Source: Desulfoscipio geothermicus (lineage in GTDB: Bacteria > Bacillota > Desulfotomaculia > Desulfotomaculales > Desulfallaceae). Taken from it: a stretch of DNA of 64,000 nt. The position numbers and the translations under genes are program-made. Each line of letters begins with the position of its first letter. Position 1 is the first letter of the stretch. Under the pieces are notes generated by a model. It had not been told where the DNA came from, ran no database searches, and worked only from the letters and a program-made list of their open reading frames with translations. Shown here piece by piece: positions 51,995-60,902 of the stretch. The stretch spans positions 248,001 to 312,000 of the forward strand of contig JAENYS010000001.1 in NCBI GenBank assembly GCA_016841645.1, written 5' to 3'.

Positions 51995-52732
51995 ATTTTT
52001 CCACAAACTCATGTCTTTTTTGCCGAAATGGTGCTGGGGCATACCTCCGACGCTATTACCATGGGCAGTCTATTTCCCGATTTGATCATCAGTGCCAAGG
52101 TGGAACATGCCATAGCCCACAGCCTGGGTTCGGAATTGCTGCATGTGGTACAAGAAAACCACGCCCTGGCTGATTTTGCCCGTGCTATTATCACCCACGG
52201 TATAACCCCGCAAGGTCTTGATTATTTCGGCGATGAAAAATACCAGGACTTCGAGCGCGGTTACTGCTTTGCTAAAGGCCGCCCGCTGGTAAAGCAAACC
52301 ATCGAAGCTTGCCATATACCCCCCGAGCTGGGCTGGTGGAAAGCCCATAATATTGTAGAAATGGGTATAGAATTACTCATCAGCAACCGCGGCGATTATG
52401 GAGGTTTTATTCGCCGGGCCTTTAATAATCATGAACTAATTCATCAAATTACCGACCTGCTGCCGGAGCAAACCAACTGTCTGGGACAGGGACTAAAAAA
52501 AAGAATTACAGGTTTTGGTGGTATAATTGAGGTTTATCAGGCTACCGCCGAATCGCTGGCCGACAAGTACCGCTTGCAAATGTACTACCGGCACGGTTTT
52601 AACATTAACACCACCAAGGTAGCACGTCTGATTGAAACGGCGGCCGAACAGGTTGAAGATGACCTGGCAGACTTTTTTCGCTATTCCTATGCCAACGTAA
52701 ACCAAGTACTCAACAAAATAGCCGGCTATTGA
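51995..52732 (+). CDS. Conserved hypothetical His-rich protein, possible ATT start
   Basis: A 245-residue protein. FPQTHVFFAEMVLGHTSDAI, GSLFPDLIISAKVEHAIAHS and HALADFARAIITHGITPQGL carry many His and Asp residues that could bind metal. The upstream part, PQTHVFFAE, looks like the real N-terminus, but the only start-like triplet after the GGGGGGAG site is ATT (51995); otherwise the ATG at 52028 is used, with no ribosome-binding site. Function unknown; a metal-dependent hydrolase is possible. Confidence 0.6.
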   Translation: MFPQTHVFFAEMVLGHTSDAITMGSLFPDLIISAKVEHAIAHSLGSELLHVVQENHALADFARAIITHGITPQGLDYFGDEKYQDFERGYCFAKGRPLVKQTIEACHIPPELGWWKAHNIVEMGIELLISNRGDYGGFIRRAFNNHELIHQITDLLPEQTNCLGQGLKKRITGFGGIIEVYQATAESLADKYRLQMYYRHGFNINTTKVARLIETAAEQVEDDLADFFRYSYANVNQVLNKIAGY

Positions 52733-52745
52733 TACCAAATGGGCA

Positions 52746-52778
52746 ACCCGGTGTGCAAAAACCGGGTTTTTTTTATGT
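52746..52778 (+). terminator. Terminator
   Basis: AACCCGG-tgtgcaaaaa-CCGGGTT followed by TTTTTTATG. Confidence 0.85.
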
Positions 52779-52876
52779 CATAATTACCTCTGTTAAGTAA
52801 TATATTCCAACAAGATAACCTGAACATTATTTTACTGCAGTCAATTTCCCGGATATATTGATCAGGAGAGGTAACT

Positions 52877-55657
52877 ATGCAAAACCAAAGCATTGCTAAT
52901 TTTTTCTCACAGGTTGATGTATTAGCCCAAACCCATTTAAAACTTGAAGATGTGCCTACCGTGGTAGTCATGGGCACCTATAATTCCGGTAAGTCTACCC
53001 TGGTTAATAATCTTTTAGGGCAGCGCCTTTCACCCGTAGATATAATACCAACCACACCGGCCCCGGTCCGGTTTAGTTACGGCGAACGTTTTCTGGCACG
53101 GGTATATTACCATGACCGGAAGATGCATATTTTAACAGCAGGCGAACTAGCTCGCCTTTTGACCCGCAAAGAGCAGCCCGGAGGTGAAATCACCCATGTC
53201 GAAGTACGGTACAAGCATGAGCTGCTAAACAAAATGCATATTGTCGACACACCGGGTATAGATGCCTTACATGAACCTTCATCACTGCTCAGCCGTTTCC
53301 CTGCACCGGACCATATAGTTTATTTATTGCAGCAAAGGGGGCTTAACGAGGCAGATCGTCAGCAGGTACAAAAACTAGTCGACAGCTACCCCCCCGGAAT
53401 CATTTCTTTCTGGATAAACTGCAACCTGGGTGCCCACGACGGTACATCACTGGAGGAATCCCGCCGGTATTTACGGCAAATCTGCTGTAGTGAAGTAACT
53501 GTATATCTGACCGATACCACGAATCATGAAGATATACACAAATTTCAACTTTTTATTGAGAATCAGACGGTAATGTTCAAAATGCAAAAGATTAACGATA
53601 AACTAAAAAAACTAGACGTCCAAATAACTGATATGCTCACCGCATCCATGCGCGAAAATGATGACGCCAAATTTCTTGAACAGCTCTGGCCGGCTATTGA
53701 ACAAGCCCGCTCAATCATCCACGGCCAAAATATGATAAATACCTTGCCCCCTGTATCGCAGCAAATAGCTTCGTTACTGAATAAGCCGGCTAGCTTGGCA
53801 GGAGCCCCCGGCGGGGTATCATTAGTTCACAAAACCGCCGGTCCCCGGAAAGATCCGGCAGCTACACGGGAAAAAATATTATCCATAGTAGAACAGGCCT
53901 TAACTGACCCATCCCTGATACCATATACCGATTCCATCAAGAAACTGGAGTCGTTGCATAGCCAATTAAAAAAGGAAAATTACCTGGTAACCGCCGCCGG
54001 GGGGTTTTCCAGCGGTAAATCCACATTTTTTAATGCTTTAATGGGTGAAACAATACTACCCGTTCAAAATCGCCCGACCACATTTGCTATAACCCTGCTA
54101 AAACACGGCAACCTCAAAAAGGCTACGATTAACTATTCCCGGCAGGTGACTATCCCAACCCATTATATGGTAGACCATCAAGCCATTATTTGCCGGCATG
54201 AACTGTCCGCCCTGGAACGCTGGATCACCGACCCGGAACTGACAGCGCAAATATACGCCATAGAGAAAAGCAAAAACGGCCGGTCAACCAGAATCACTAT
54301 TACCGAACTGTTGCAGCAAATAGAACTAATAAAAAAATCATTCGCCCGGGTTAAGCGAGATTTCCCCAATAAAAGACGCCCCTGGAAATCACTGTTTAAG
54401 AAAATAGCTGCCCAAAATTTTATGGCCAGTGAATTGGCCGATTATTTCAGCGTGTATTTTAAAAACGCGGCAAAACAGGAAATTGAACTGGATAGCCCGG
54501 CCGGCCGGGCCGCGCTGGCCAAGATAGCCTCCTCACACCTGGCCCTGCGAGTATCGGACATTGTTATAGAGCACCCGGCAGAACCTCTGCGCCTAGCCAC
54601 GTTCGTTGATACCCCTGGACTGGATTCGACTTATCACCAACACCGGGAAATAACCACCCGCTACCTGCCATTGTCGGATTGTTTTCTCTTCTTTTTAAAC
54701 GGCAAACATATACTAACCCAACCCGACATGGGTATTTGGAAAATGCTTAGCCAGGCGATGCAAGACAAGCAACAACCAAGCCATAAACTGTTTTTTGTAA
54801 TTAATTTCGCCGATACTTTGGCCATTAATGAACGAAATAAGGTAAACAATTACCTGCAGGAAAACTTTGTTAAACCCTCGCAAGGAGCAGTGGCCCCAAG
54901 TAATCTTTATTTTATTTCCGCCCTGGATGCCTTAACCGGACGCGATAAGACAAATTTTTCTCGGCTTATGGAACATTTAAAAGAACGCATCTGGGAATTG
55001 CGCTGTGCCGATAACTATCGCGAATTTATTCAAATTTTCAAACAAGCCCTGCCCCGTGCAGTTCAACCGGAGACAAATCTTGAATATAAAGAGGTCGATA
55101 AACAGCTGGCTTTATTGAAAAGTGAAACCGCAAATCTACTGGAGTCAATCAAGCAAAGAATGGTTTACTGGCAAGCACAAATTGCCTCCTTTAACAGCAA
55201 GGATGATTTTTGCGGCCTCCGGGAAGGCCAAAAATCAATCAAAAAAGGTTTTCTCGGCTTGTCCCGCAAGGCGGTGACGGTGCCCTCCTGCCATGACATA
55301 TCCGACAGCGTAAATTCATTGTTGAAAAACTTTGATCGTAAATGGGCCGGTCATACAAATAACCTGACTATCTACGTTCTAAACACAACAGAACTGCAAA
55401 AAACCATCGATAATTTACCGGTCAATTTTAAATTATCCCAAGCCCACAGCGTATTAAGTAAATATTTCAGCACCCAAGAGGAGCGCGTTATCTCATCCAT
55501 TAATACAATGGCCGACCAAATTGAGCATAATTTAAAGTTGAACGCGCCAAAATCGAAAAATTACCACATATCCCCGGCAGCATTGGCAGCTGCCCAACGC
55601 TATATTAAAGAGATAAATAAACTGGAAGAGAACATCTACGGCACCAGTCAGCCATAA
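52877..55657 (+). CDS. Dynamin-like protein with two GTPase domains
   Basis: A 926-residue protein with two complete dynamin-type GTPase cores. The first has G1 GTYNSGKST at 33-41, PTTPAP (G2) near 60 and DTPG at 124-127; its NKxD box is not canonical (NCNLGAHDG). The second has G1 GGFSSGKST at 375-383, RPTT at about 400, DTPG at 579-582 and NFAD near 643. A helical linker and a C-terminal stalk-like helix follow; no membrane helix is seen. B. subtilis DynA has a similar two-in-one design and acts in membrane fusion and repair. GGAGAGG precedes the ATG. The following three small genes are likely in the same operon. Confidence 0.88.
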   Translation: MQNQSIANFFSQVDVLAQTHLKLEDVPTVVVMGTYNSGKSTLVNNLLGQRLSPVDIIPTTPAPVRFSYGERFLARVYYHDRKMHILTAGELARLLTRKEQPGGEITHVEVRYKHELLNKMHIVDTPGIDALHEPSSLLSRFPAPDHIVYLLQQRGLNEADRQQVQKLVDSYPPGIISFWINCNLGAHDGTSLEESRRYLRQICCSEVTVYLTDTTNHEDIHKFQLFIENQTVMFKMQKINDKLKKLDVQITDMLTASMRENDDAKFLEQLWPAIEQARSIIHGQNMINTLPPVSQQIASLLNKPASLAGAPGGVSLVHKTAGPRKDPAATREKILSIVEQALTDPSLIPYTDSIKKLESLHSQLKKENYLVTAAGGFSSGKSTFFNALMGETILPVQNRPTTFAITLLKHGNLKKATINYSRQVTIPTHYMVDHQAIICRHELSALERWITDPELTAQIYAIEKSKNGRSTRITITELLQQIELIKKSFARVKRDFPNKRRPWKSLFKKIAAQNFMASELADYFSVYFKNAAKQEIELDSPAGRAALAKIASSHLALRVSDIVIEHPAEPLRLATFVDTPGLDSTYHQHREITTRYLPLSDCFLFFLNGKHILTQPDMGIWKMLSQAMQDKQQPSHKLFFVINFADTLAINERNKVNNYLQENFVKPSQGAVAPSNLYFISALDALTGRDKTNFSRLMEHLKERIWELRCADNYREFIQIFKQALPRAVQPETNLEYKEVDKQLALLKSETANLLESIKQRMVYWQAQIASFNSKDDFCGLREGQKSIKKGFLGLSRKAVTVPSCHDISDSVNSLLKNFDRKWAGHTNNLTIYVLNTTELQKTIDNLPVNFKLSQAHSVLSKYFSTQEERVISSINTMADQIEHNLKLNAPKSKNYHISPAALAAAQRYIKEINKLEENIYGTSQP

Positions 55658-55696
55658 TTAAAAAATTTTCACCATTAAACCCGGGAGGGATATCCC

Positions 55697-55879
55697 ATGC
55701 AAAACGCCAGAGCACTGGACGAAAGGTTGCGCAAAATAATTAGAGAAGTAAGCGATAGCACCGGTCAGGAAATTAAACGCGATTTAATTAAAGAGCTAGC
55801 CGGCGTAGTTAATGAAAACCGGACCAAGGAAATATACAATTTCCTGGCATCCTTTAACCAAGCCTTGAAAAAAATATAA
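55697..55879 (+). CDS. Small helical protein (60 aa) after the dynamin gene
   Basis: A 60-residue, probably all-helical protein (ALDERLRKIIREVSDSTGQE then LIKELAGVVNENRTKEIYNF). GGGAGGG precedes the ATG. It is 40 bases past the dynamin gene and 15 before the next. A partner or adapter for the dynamin is plausible from context alone. Confidence 0.65.
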   Translation: MQNARALDERLRKIIREVSDSTGQEIKRDLIKELAGVVNENRTKEIYNFLASFNQALKKI

Positions 55880-55894
55880 AAGGGGGATCAATTT

Positions 55895-56155
55895 ATGTAC
55901 AGAGGTCAGGATAACGAAATGCAAGGCATCATCACGGATATTCTAATCGGTTTGAAAAGTAAATTTGTTCAGCCCGTGTTAGATGAAAACGGCCGGCTGT
56001 TAAACATGCTGGAGGAGCTAAAAAGACAGGACCGGGAGGGAATGGCCGATCTAAAGGAGCGTGTTTCCCTGCTGGAACAAAAAATTGAAGAAATTCCTCT
56101 ACTCGTTCTTTCCGCTATCAGGGATGCCATTAACCAGGCCACCGAGGGAGAGTAA
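55895..56155 (+). CDS. Coiled-coil protein (86 aa) of the dynamin operon
   Basis: An 86-residue protein with a long heptad helix in residues 30-70 (MLEELKRQDREGMADLKERV then SLLEQKIEEIP). The AAAGGGGGA site precedes the ATG. It ends four bases before the next gene. No known family recognised; probably forms oligomers with its operon partners. Confidence 0.65.
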   Translation: MYRGQDNEMQGIITDILIGLKSKFVQPVLDENGRLLNMLEELKRQDREGMADLKERVSLLEQKIEEIPLLVLSAIRDAINQATEGE

Positions 56156-56158
56156 AAC

Positions 56159-56476
56159 ATGGCCAAGCTTTATGAAATTAACCAAGAGTCCGCCCCTGGA
56201 GAAATAACGAATTCCCTGGCTCAATCTCTTAAGAAAGGGATTTTTGCGCCAACGGAAAAAAAACTTAATGCCCTGGAAACGGAAATTGGTACCCTCACGC
56301 AGATTATAGAGCTGGAAACAAGAAAACTAGCCTTAGAGACCAATGAAAAATTCACTCATTTAGAAAAAGAATACGAGCAGTTAAAAAAAATGTTTCACCT
56401 CAGCATATCACTGTCTATTATCAGCTTGGTGAGCATCATCACGACTTTGATTTTTTTGTATAACCGGTACAACTAG
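56159..56476 (+). CDS. Coiled-coil protein with C-terminal membrane anchor (105 aa)
   Basis: A 105-residue protein with a coiled coil (residues 30-80, including NALETEIGTLTQIIELETRK) and a C-terminal hydrophobic helix (SLSIISLVSIITTLIFLY). This tail-anchored shape could bring the dynamin complex to the membrane, because the large protein has no membrane helix of its own. GAGGGAGAG precedes the ATG. Confidence 0.68.
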   Translation: MAKLYEINQESAPGEITNSLAQSLKKGIFAPTEKKLNALETEIGTLTQIIELETRKLALETNEKFTHLEKEYEQLKKMFHLSISLSIISLVSIITTLIFLYNRYN

Positions 56477-56640
56477 ACAATGGCTGCGGCACAGCACAAC
56501 GGTTTCCATTACAAGGCTAAACAACTGCGCCGCAAAACTGCCCCCAACTACCAAAAACACATGATAAAAAAATAATTGTCATTAATTTTGTAGAACGCGC
56601 ACTTAGCTGCCCGTTCTTTTTTGATTTTTTTCTTGAGCTC

Positions 56641-56665
56641 TTGACAAATATATTTATAATATAAT
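56641..56665 (+). promoter_or_regulatory. Possible promoter of the DUF815 gene
   Basis: TTGACA (56641-56646) with TATAAT at 56660-56665. The spacer is 13 bases, too short for a standard promoter, while other AT-rich -10 choices (ATTAAA) have the right spacing. A promoter here is likely, but its exact -10 is unclear. Confidence 0.45.
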
Positions 56666-56743
56666 TAAATATTGCGTATTAGACTAAGTCAACCAAGGCG
56701 TAATTTTCCTAATTTACAGTTTGAAAGTGAAAAGAGGTTAACC

Positions 56744-58090
56744 ATGTCAAATTACCATTCATCTATAAAAGCATTACCCAGCCTGACCATCTACCGTAAT
56801 GTATTAGAAGACCCTGTAGTTAAAGCTGTCTTAAGGCATCTGGAAGCACTTTCCGCTCCCACCGGCGCGGTCCACCCAATTCATAGTTACGGCGAGGTCT
56901 GCCACTTGCTGTCTATGACCGGTAATCCTTTTGAAACCGGCGTGGATGCGTGGCAAAATCACCTGCTGGATCTTATTTTAAACGACGTCAACCCATTCAG
57001 CCGGGCGGCATATACACCGGGAGCGAATTACACCGTTTTTTCCGAGGCCATTCGCTGGGATTTATTAATTTTACGCAGTTTATTTGAGCTCAGCGCGGTT
57101 TATATGCACGACGCCACCATGTCCGTATTACAATGTTTCTTTCATGCTACCGAAGAAGACGTGCCATTACCACCACTGGTAGGCACCCAACCGGTAGATC
57201 AGGAGAACTTTATTTTTAATAACGATTACCTGCAAATTAAAGAGGAATTAGCGGCTTCACCACAATGGGACATGTTGGAGGAAATGCTGGCTCATCATTA
57301 TTCCACCTATGGTTGCGGCATTTTTGGCCGTCATATCGCCTTTAAATGGCAAAACGGCGCACTGCACGGCATAAGCCACCCGGACACTATAAAGCTAAGT
57401 AAACTGTTAGACTATGCGGATATACGGGAACAAATTATTGATAATACACTACAATTTTTAAACGGTTATCCTGCCAACAACCTGCTGTTTTACGGCGACA
57501 GGGGCACAGGCAAATCTTCTACCGTCAAAGCGCTGCTCAACGAATATTGGCCGATGGGTTTACGTTTAGTGGAAGTGCCTAAAAATCAACTGGCGGATTA
57601 CCAATCGATTATCCAAGAGCTGCGCCACCGCAAGCACCGGTTTATTTTGTTTGTGGATGACTTATCCTTTGAAGAAAATGAAACGGATTTTAAAAACCTT
57701 AAAGCACTTTTGGAAGGCGGCATTGAAGAAAGACCCGGCAATGTGCTTATTTATGCAACTTCCAATCGCCGCCATTTAATCAAAGAAACATTTGCGGACC
57801 GCACAAAAAGCAATGACAGCAGTGAAATCCATGGCATGGACTCGGTGCAGGAAAAATTATCCCTGGCCGACCGTTTTGGCATGACTATTATATTTCCTTC
57901 GCCGGACCAGGAATCTTTTTTAGAAATTGTCTTTGGGCTGGCTGAACAGCGACAACTGCCGGTACCGCAACAAGAACTGCGCCGGCATGCTTTAAAATGG
58001 TCCATGTGGCACAATGGGCGTTCACCCCGGTCAGCCCGCCAGTTTGTCGATAACCTGGAGGGACAGCTTGCCCTGGGAAAACTAACTTAA
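56744..58090 (+). CDS. DUF815-family AAA ATPase
   Basis: A 448-residue protein. The C-terminal half is a AAA module with Walker A FYGDRGTGKSSTVKALL and Walker B RFILFVDDLSFEENE, followed by NRRHLIKETFADR, the DUF815 pattern. The N-terminal half is a distinct helical domain. Start ATG 56744 has AAGAGGTTAACC upstream; an upstream ATG lies inside the promoter region. Function of the family is unknown. Its 3' end overlaps the convergent HAD gene by nine bases. Confidence 0.85.
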   Translation: MSNYHSSIKALPSLTIYRNVLEDPVVKAVLRHLEALSAPTGAVHPIHSYGEVCHLLSMTGNPFETGVDAWQNHLLDLILNDVNPFSRAAYTPGANYTVFSEAIRWDLLILRSLFELSAVYMHDATMSVLQCFFHATEEDVPLPPLVGTQPVDQENFIFNNDYLQIKEELAASPQWDMLEEMLAHHYSTYGCGIFGRHIAFKWQNGALHGISHPDTIKLSKLLDYADIREQIIDNTLQFLNGYPANNLLFYGDRGTGKSSTVKALLNEYWPMGLRLVEVPKNQLADYQSIIQELRHRKHRFILFVDDLSFEENETDFKNLKALLEGGIEERPGNVLIYATSNRRHLIKETFADRTKSNDSSEIHGMDSVQEKLSLADRFGMTIIFPSPDQESFLEIVFGLAEQRQLPVPQQELRRHALKWSMWHNGRSPRSARQFVDNLEGQLALGKLT

Positions 58091-58834
58091 TTCCGTCACT
58101 GCTTCGATAACGGCATCAGCTCCGGCGGCATCCAGCTGTTCCCGCACGCAAACTCCGGACAGCACCCCGATGCCGCCCGTGCCCGCTTCTTTAGCCATCA
58201 GAATATCCCGGGGCGTGTCCCCGATAACCACCGCCCGCTTCGGTTTCACATTAAGCAATCGACAGCTCAACAGAGCCATGTCCGGGGCGGGTTTGGTCTT
58301 GGCCACTAAATCCCCTCCAATAACGGCATCAAAATAGTTAACCAGCCCCTGGGAAAACAACGAAAGCTTAGCCCGTTCAGTGGCATCGGCGGTCACCACC
58401 GCCAATTTAAAATTATTGGCACGCAACCTTACCAGCAATCCCTGTAGACCGGGCAACGGTTTAGTTAACGCCTCCCAATTCATGACTGTTTCGGAGGCTT
58501 TATATACTTCGGTGATTAGACCATGCGCCATTGTTTCGCCAATCCCGTATTCACGCAAAACTTGCACCATAGACTCGCGCAATCCTTTCATAGTTCCCCC
58601 GGCCAGTGAACCATGGGGATCCACATGCCACGCAGCCAAATCTATCCCCATCGCCTGTTCCAAGATCCTCTGCTGAATTTTTTTATGGGTGGCAGTCATA
58701 ATCCCTTCTATAACATACCTGGACCACTCCAACCACATTTTTTTAAAATCAAGCAAAGTACCGTCCTTATCCAGCAGTATGGCATCACAATCAAACTCCC
58801 TGCCACCGGCCCGCAATAATGGCATTTTGCTCAC
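58082..58834 (-). CDS. HAD-superfamily phosphatase
   Basis: A 250-residue HAD hydrolase with the motif I LLDKDGTLLDF, an alpha-helical cap (residues ~25-95), motif II VVTAD and motif IV GDTPRDILMAKEAG. It resembles phosphoglycolate phosphatase or PhnX-type members, which remove phosphate from small sugars or nucleotides. Convergent with the DUF815 gene. Substrate unknown. Confidence 0.85.
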   Translation of the reverse strand: MSKMPLLRAGGREFDCDAILLDKDGTLLDFKKMWLEWSRYVIEGIMTATHKKIQQRILEQAMGIDLAAWHVDPHGSLAGGTMKGLRESMVQVLREYGIGETMAHGLITEVYKASETVMNWEALTKPLPGLQGLLVRLRANNFKLAVVTADATERAKLSLFSQGLVNYFDAVIGGDLVAKTKPAPDMALLSCRLLNVKPKRAVVIGDTPRDILMAKEAGTGGIGVLSGVCVREQLDAAGADAVIEAVTELS

Positions 58835-58971
58835 CCCTTTGGCTGAACTCCAACGTTTTAATTTTCTCCAAGGCCCCCGTTATTCCTTTTGTTACATATA
58901 GAATTTTTTACTCCGGACCATATATAAATATGCCCTGCAAAGTAAACAATAAACTAAAACGGGGTGTTAAA

Positions 58972-59211
58972 GTGAGCTATAAAATTGAGACTAGGGTGGA
59001 TAAAGATCTTTCCATTGACCCCAGCTATATTGTACACTACCGGGTAACCAAGGACGGGGCTTTGATTGGTGACGGCATTGTAGATTATAACCGGCAGGCC
59101 GCATATAACGATATACCGGTTAGTGAAAATATTCCGCCGTCGGCAATTAAACAGGTGCGGAAACAAATTGCCGCAGCGACGCAAGACTATATCAACCAAC
59201 ATGGCCAATAA
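58972..59211 (+). CDS. Hypothetical small protein (79 aa)
   Basis: A 79-residue protein starting at GTG 58972, three bases after a GGGGTGTTAAA site. Beta-rich first half (YKIETRVDKDLSIDPSYIVH), then YRVTKDGALIGDGIVDYN, and a C-terminal helix (KQVRKQIAAATQDYINQHGQ). No family recognised. The longer frame to 58819 overlaps the HAD gene start and is unlikely. Confidence 0.5.
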   Translation: MSYKIETRVDKDLSIDPSYIVHYRVTKDGALIGDGIVDYNRQAAYNDIPVSENIPPSAIKQVRKQIAAATQDYINQHGQ

Positions 59212-59291
59212 AATAAAAGAAGCCTCCCAACCAAGGAAGACTTCTATTGTTAGCGTTTTTACTTCTTGAGGGAGATCTTGAGGTCCATTTC

Positions 59292-59639
59292 CTACTTCAT
59301 GCCATCTTTTAAGCCGCCCACGTCGGTCTTATGTAGGATTTCAGGAGAGGCAATTTTCAGCACTACAGAGTAGCCCATCTTATCGGCTTCAGCCGCAGCT
59401 TCCTCGACGGTTTTGGTCATCACAATCGGGCAAGCCGGGATACCGTAGCAATTGGCTACTCTAACTGCTTCGCTGCCCAGGCAGCACAGTACGGTTGTCC
59501 GCAATAACTTCGTCAATACAGTCTTGACACCTGCTCTATCGAGATCTGTTAAAGGAGCACCACTGTCTTCAATGGGAGCGCTTTGCTTTTTACTGAAATC
59601 TACCATGGCCTTAATGCAGGCAATAGCCGGAATATGCTA
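59292..59639 (-). pseudogene. Fragment of an ATP-grasp acyl-CoA synthetase (ADP-forming type)
   Basis: Directly after the ackA stop, an open frame runs about 115 codons. Its middle, YGIPACPIVMTKTVEEAAAE then GYSVVLKIASPEILHKTDVG, is the ATP-grasp start of ADP-forming acetate-CoA ligase beta-type proteins; the frame ends six residues later. The beginning (IPAIACIKAMVDFSKK) resembles the end of the alpha-like part. The rest of a ~700-residue enzyme is missing. No start with a ribosome-binding site is visible, so it is a remnant. Confidence 0.7.
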
Positions 59640-60830
59640 TTTAGCCAGGCGATAAGTATCACGAGCGATAACAAGTTCTTCGTTGGTGGGGATGACGAAT
59701 ATGCGTACCTTGGAATCCTCGGTAGCAACATCAACTTCTTTCCCGCGCACTTTGTTCTTCTCAACATCCATCTTGATGCCTAATGCATCCAGATCTTCGC
59801 AGATGTGACGGCGGATGTCGATGCCGTTTTCACCGACACCGGCGGTGAAAACGATGCAATCGCAGCCATTTAGCTTGGCGAAGTAGTTGCCGATGTAGCC
59901 TTTTACGTGATTGTAATATACATCAAGGGCTATCTGTGCTCTGGCATTTCCAGCCTTAGCTGCTTCTTCTATGTCGCGCATGTCATTGGAAACTCCGGAG
60001 AGGCCCAGCAGACCAGACTTCTTATTGAAATAGTTGTTGGCCTCAGCTGGGTCCATACCCAGTTTGTCCATTAAGTAGAAAACGATACCGGGGTCAATAT
60101 CACCTGAGCGGGTCCCCATTACCAGGCCTTCCAAAGGAGTGAAGCCCATGCTGGTATCGACTACCTTACCATCTTTGATAGCAGCCATGCTGCCGCCATT
60201 GCCCAGATGCAGTGTGATGATCTTGCAGTCCTCATATTTCTTGCCCAGCATATCAGCTGCCCGGTGGGAAACGTAGTAATGAGATGTGCCATGGAATCCA
60301 TATCTTCTGATACGGTACTTATCATATACTTCATAAGGCAAGGCATACATGTAATTGGATGGTTCCATAGTCTGATGGAAAGCGGTGTCGAATACTCCCA
60401 CGTGTTTAACATTGGGCATCAGTTTTTGGCAGGCTTCAATACCCATCAAGTTGGGGGGATTATGCAGCGGAGCTATGTCAATGCAGTCTTTGATGACTTT
60501 AGTTACAGCATCATCGATAACTACGGATTGGGCGAAAGCTTCACCGCCATGAACGGTACGGTGGCCAACTGCCCCGATCTCATCCATGCTCTTCACTACG
60601 CCATATTCGGAGTTGACCAGAACTTCCAGAACTAACTCCATACCTGCAGTATGATCGGGGAGATCTTGCTTGATCACAACAGCTTCTTTGCCTGCCGGCT
60701 CATGTTTCAGGGTGCTCCCCGGGATGCCGACTCTGTCTACCAGGCCCACCGCTAGAACTGATTCGTCAGTCATATCAATTACTTGATATTTAATAGACGA
60801 GCTGCCGGCATTAACGACCAAAATCTTCAT
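59637..60830 (-). CDS. ackA: Acetate kinase
   Basis: A 397-residue kinase of the ASKHA fold. It starts MKILVVNAGSSSIKYQVIDM and carries AVGHRTVHGGEAF, VFDTAFHQTM, RRYGFHGTSH and GNGGSMAAI. It makes ATP and acetate from acetyl phosphate. Its stop is TAG at 59637. It lies 72 bases after pta; the two form the phosphate acetyltransferase-acetate kinase path. Confidence 0.96.
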   Translation of the reverse strand: MKILVVNAGSSSIKYQVIDMTDESVLAVGLVDRVGIPGSTLKHEPAGKEAVVIKQDLPDHTAGMELVLEVLVNSEYGVVKSMDEIGAVGHRTVHGGEAFAQSVVIDDAVTKVIKDCIDIAPLHNPPNLMGIEACQKLMPNVKHVGVFDTAFHQTMEPSNYMYALPYEVYDKYRIRRYGFHGTSHYYVSHRAADMLGKKYEDCKIITLHLGNGGSMAAIKDGKVVDTSMGFTPLEGLVMGTRSGDIDPGIVFYLMDKLGMDPAEANNYFNKKSGLLGLSGVSNDMRDIEEAAKAGNARAQIALDVYYNHVKGYIGNYFAKLNGCDCIVFTAGVGENGIDIRRHICEDLDALGIKMDVEKNKVRGKEVDVATEDSKVRIFVIPTNEELVIARDTYRLAK

Positions 60831-60902
60831 TCAAATCCAACCTCCTTGAATTCTACTCATTGATTCATTTGACCCCTGTGGGATTCAAAATTAAATCAGC
60901 GG

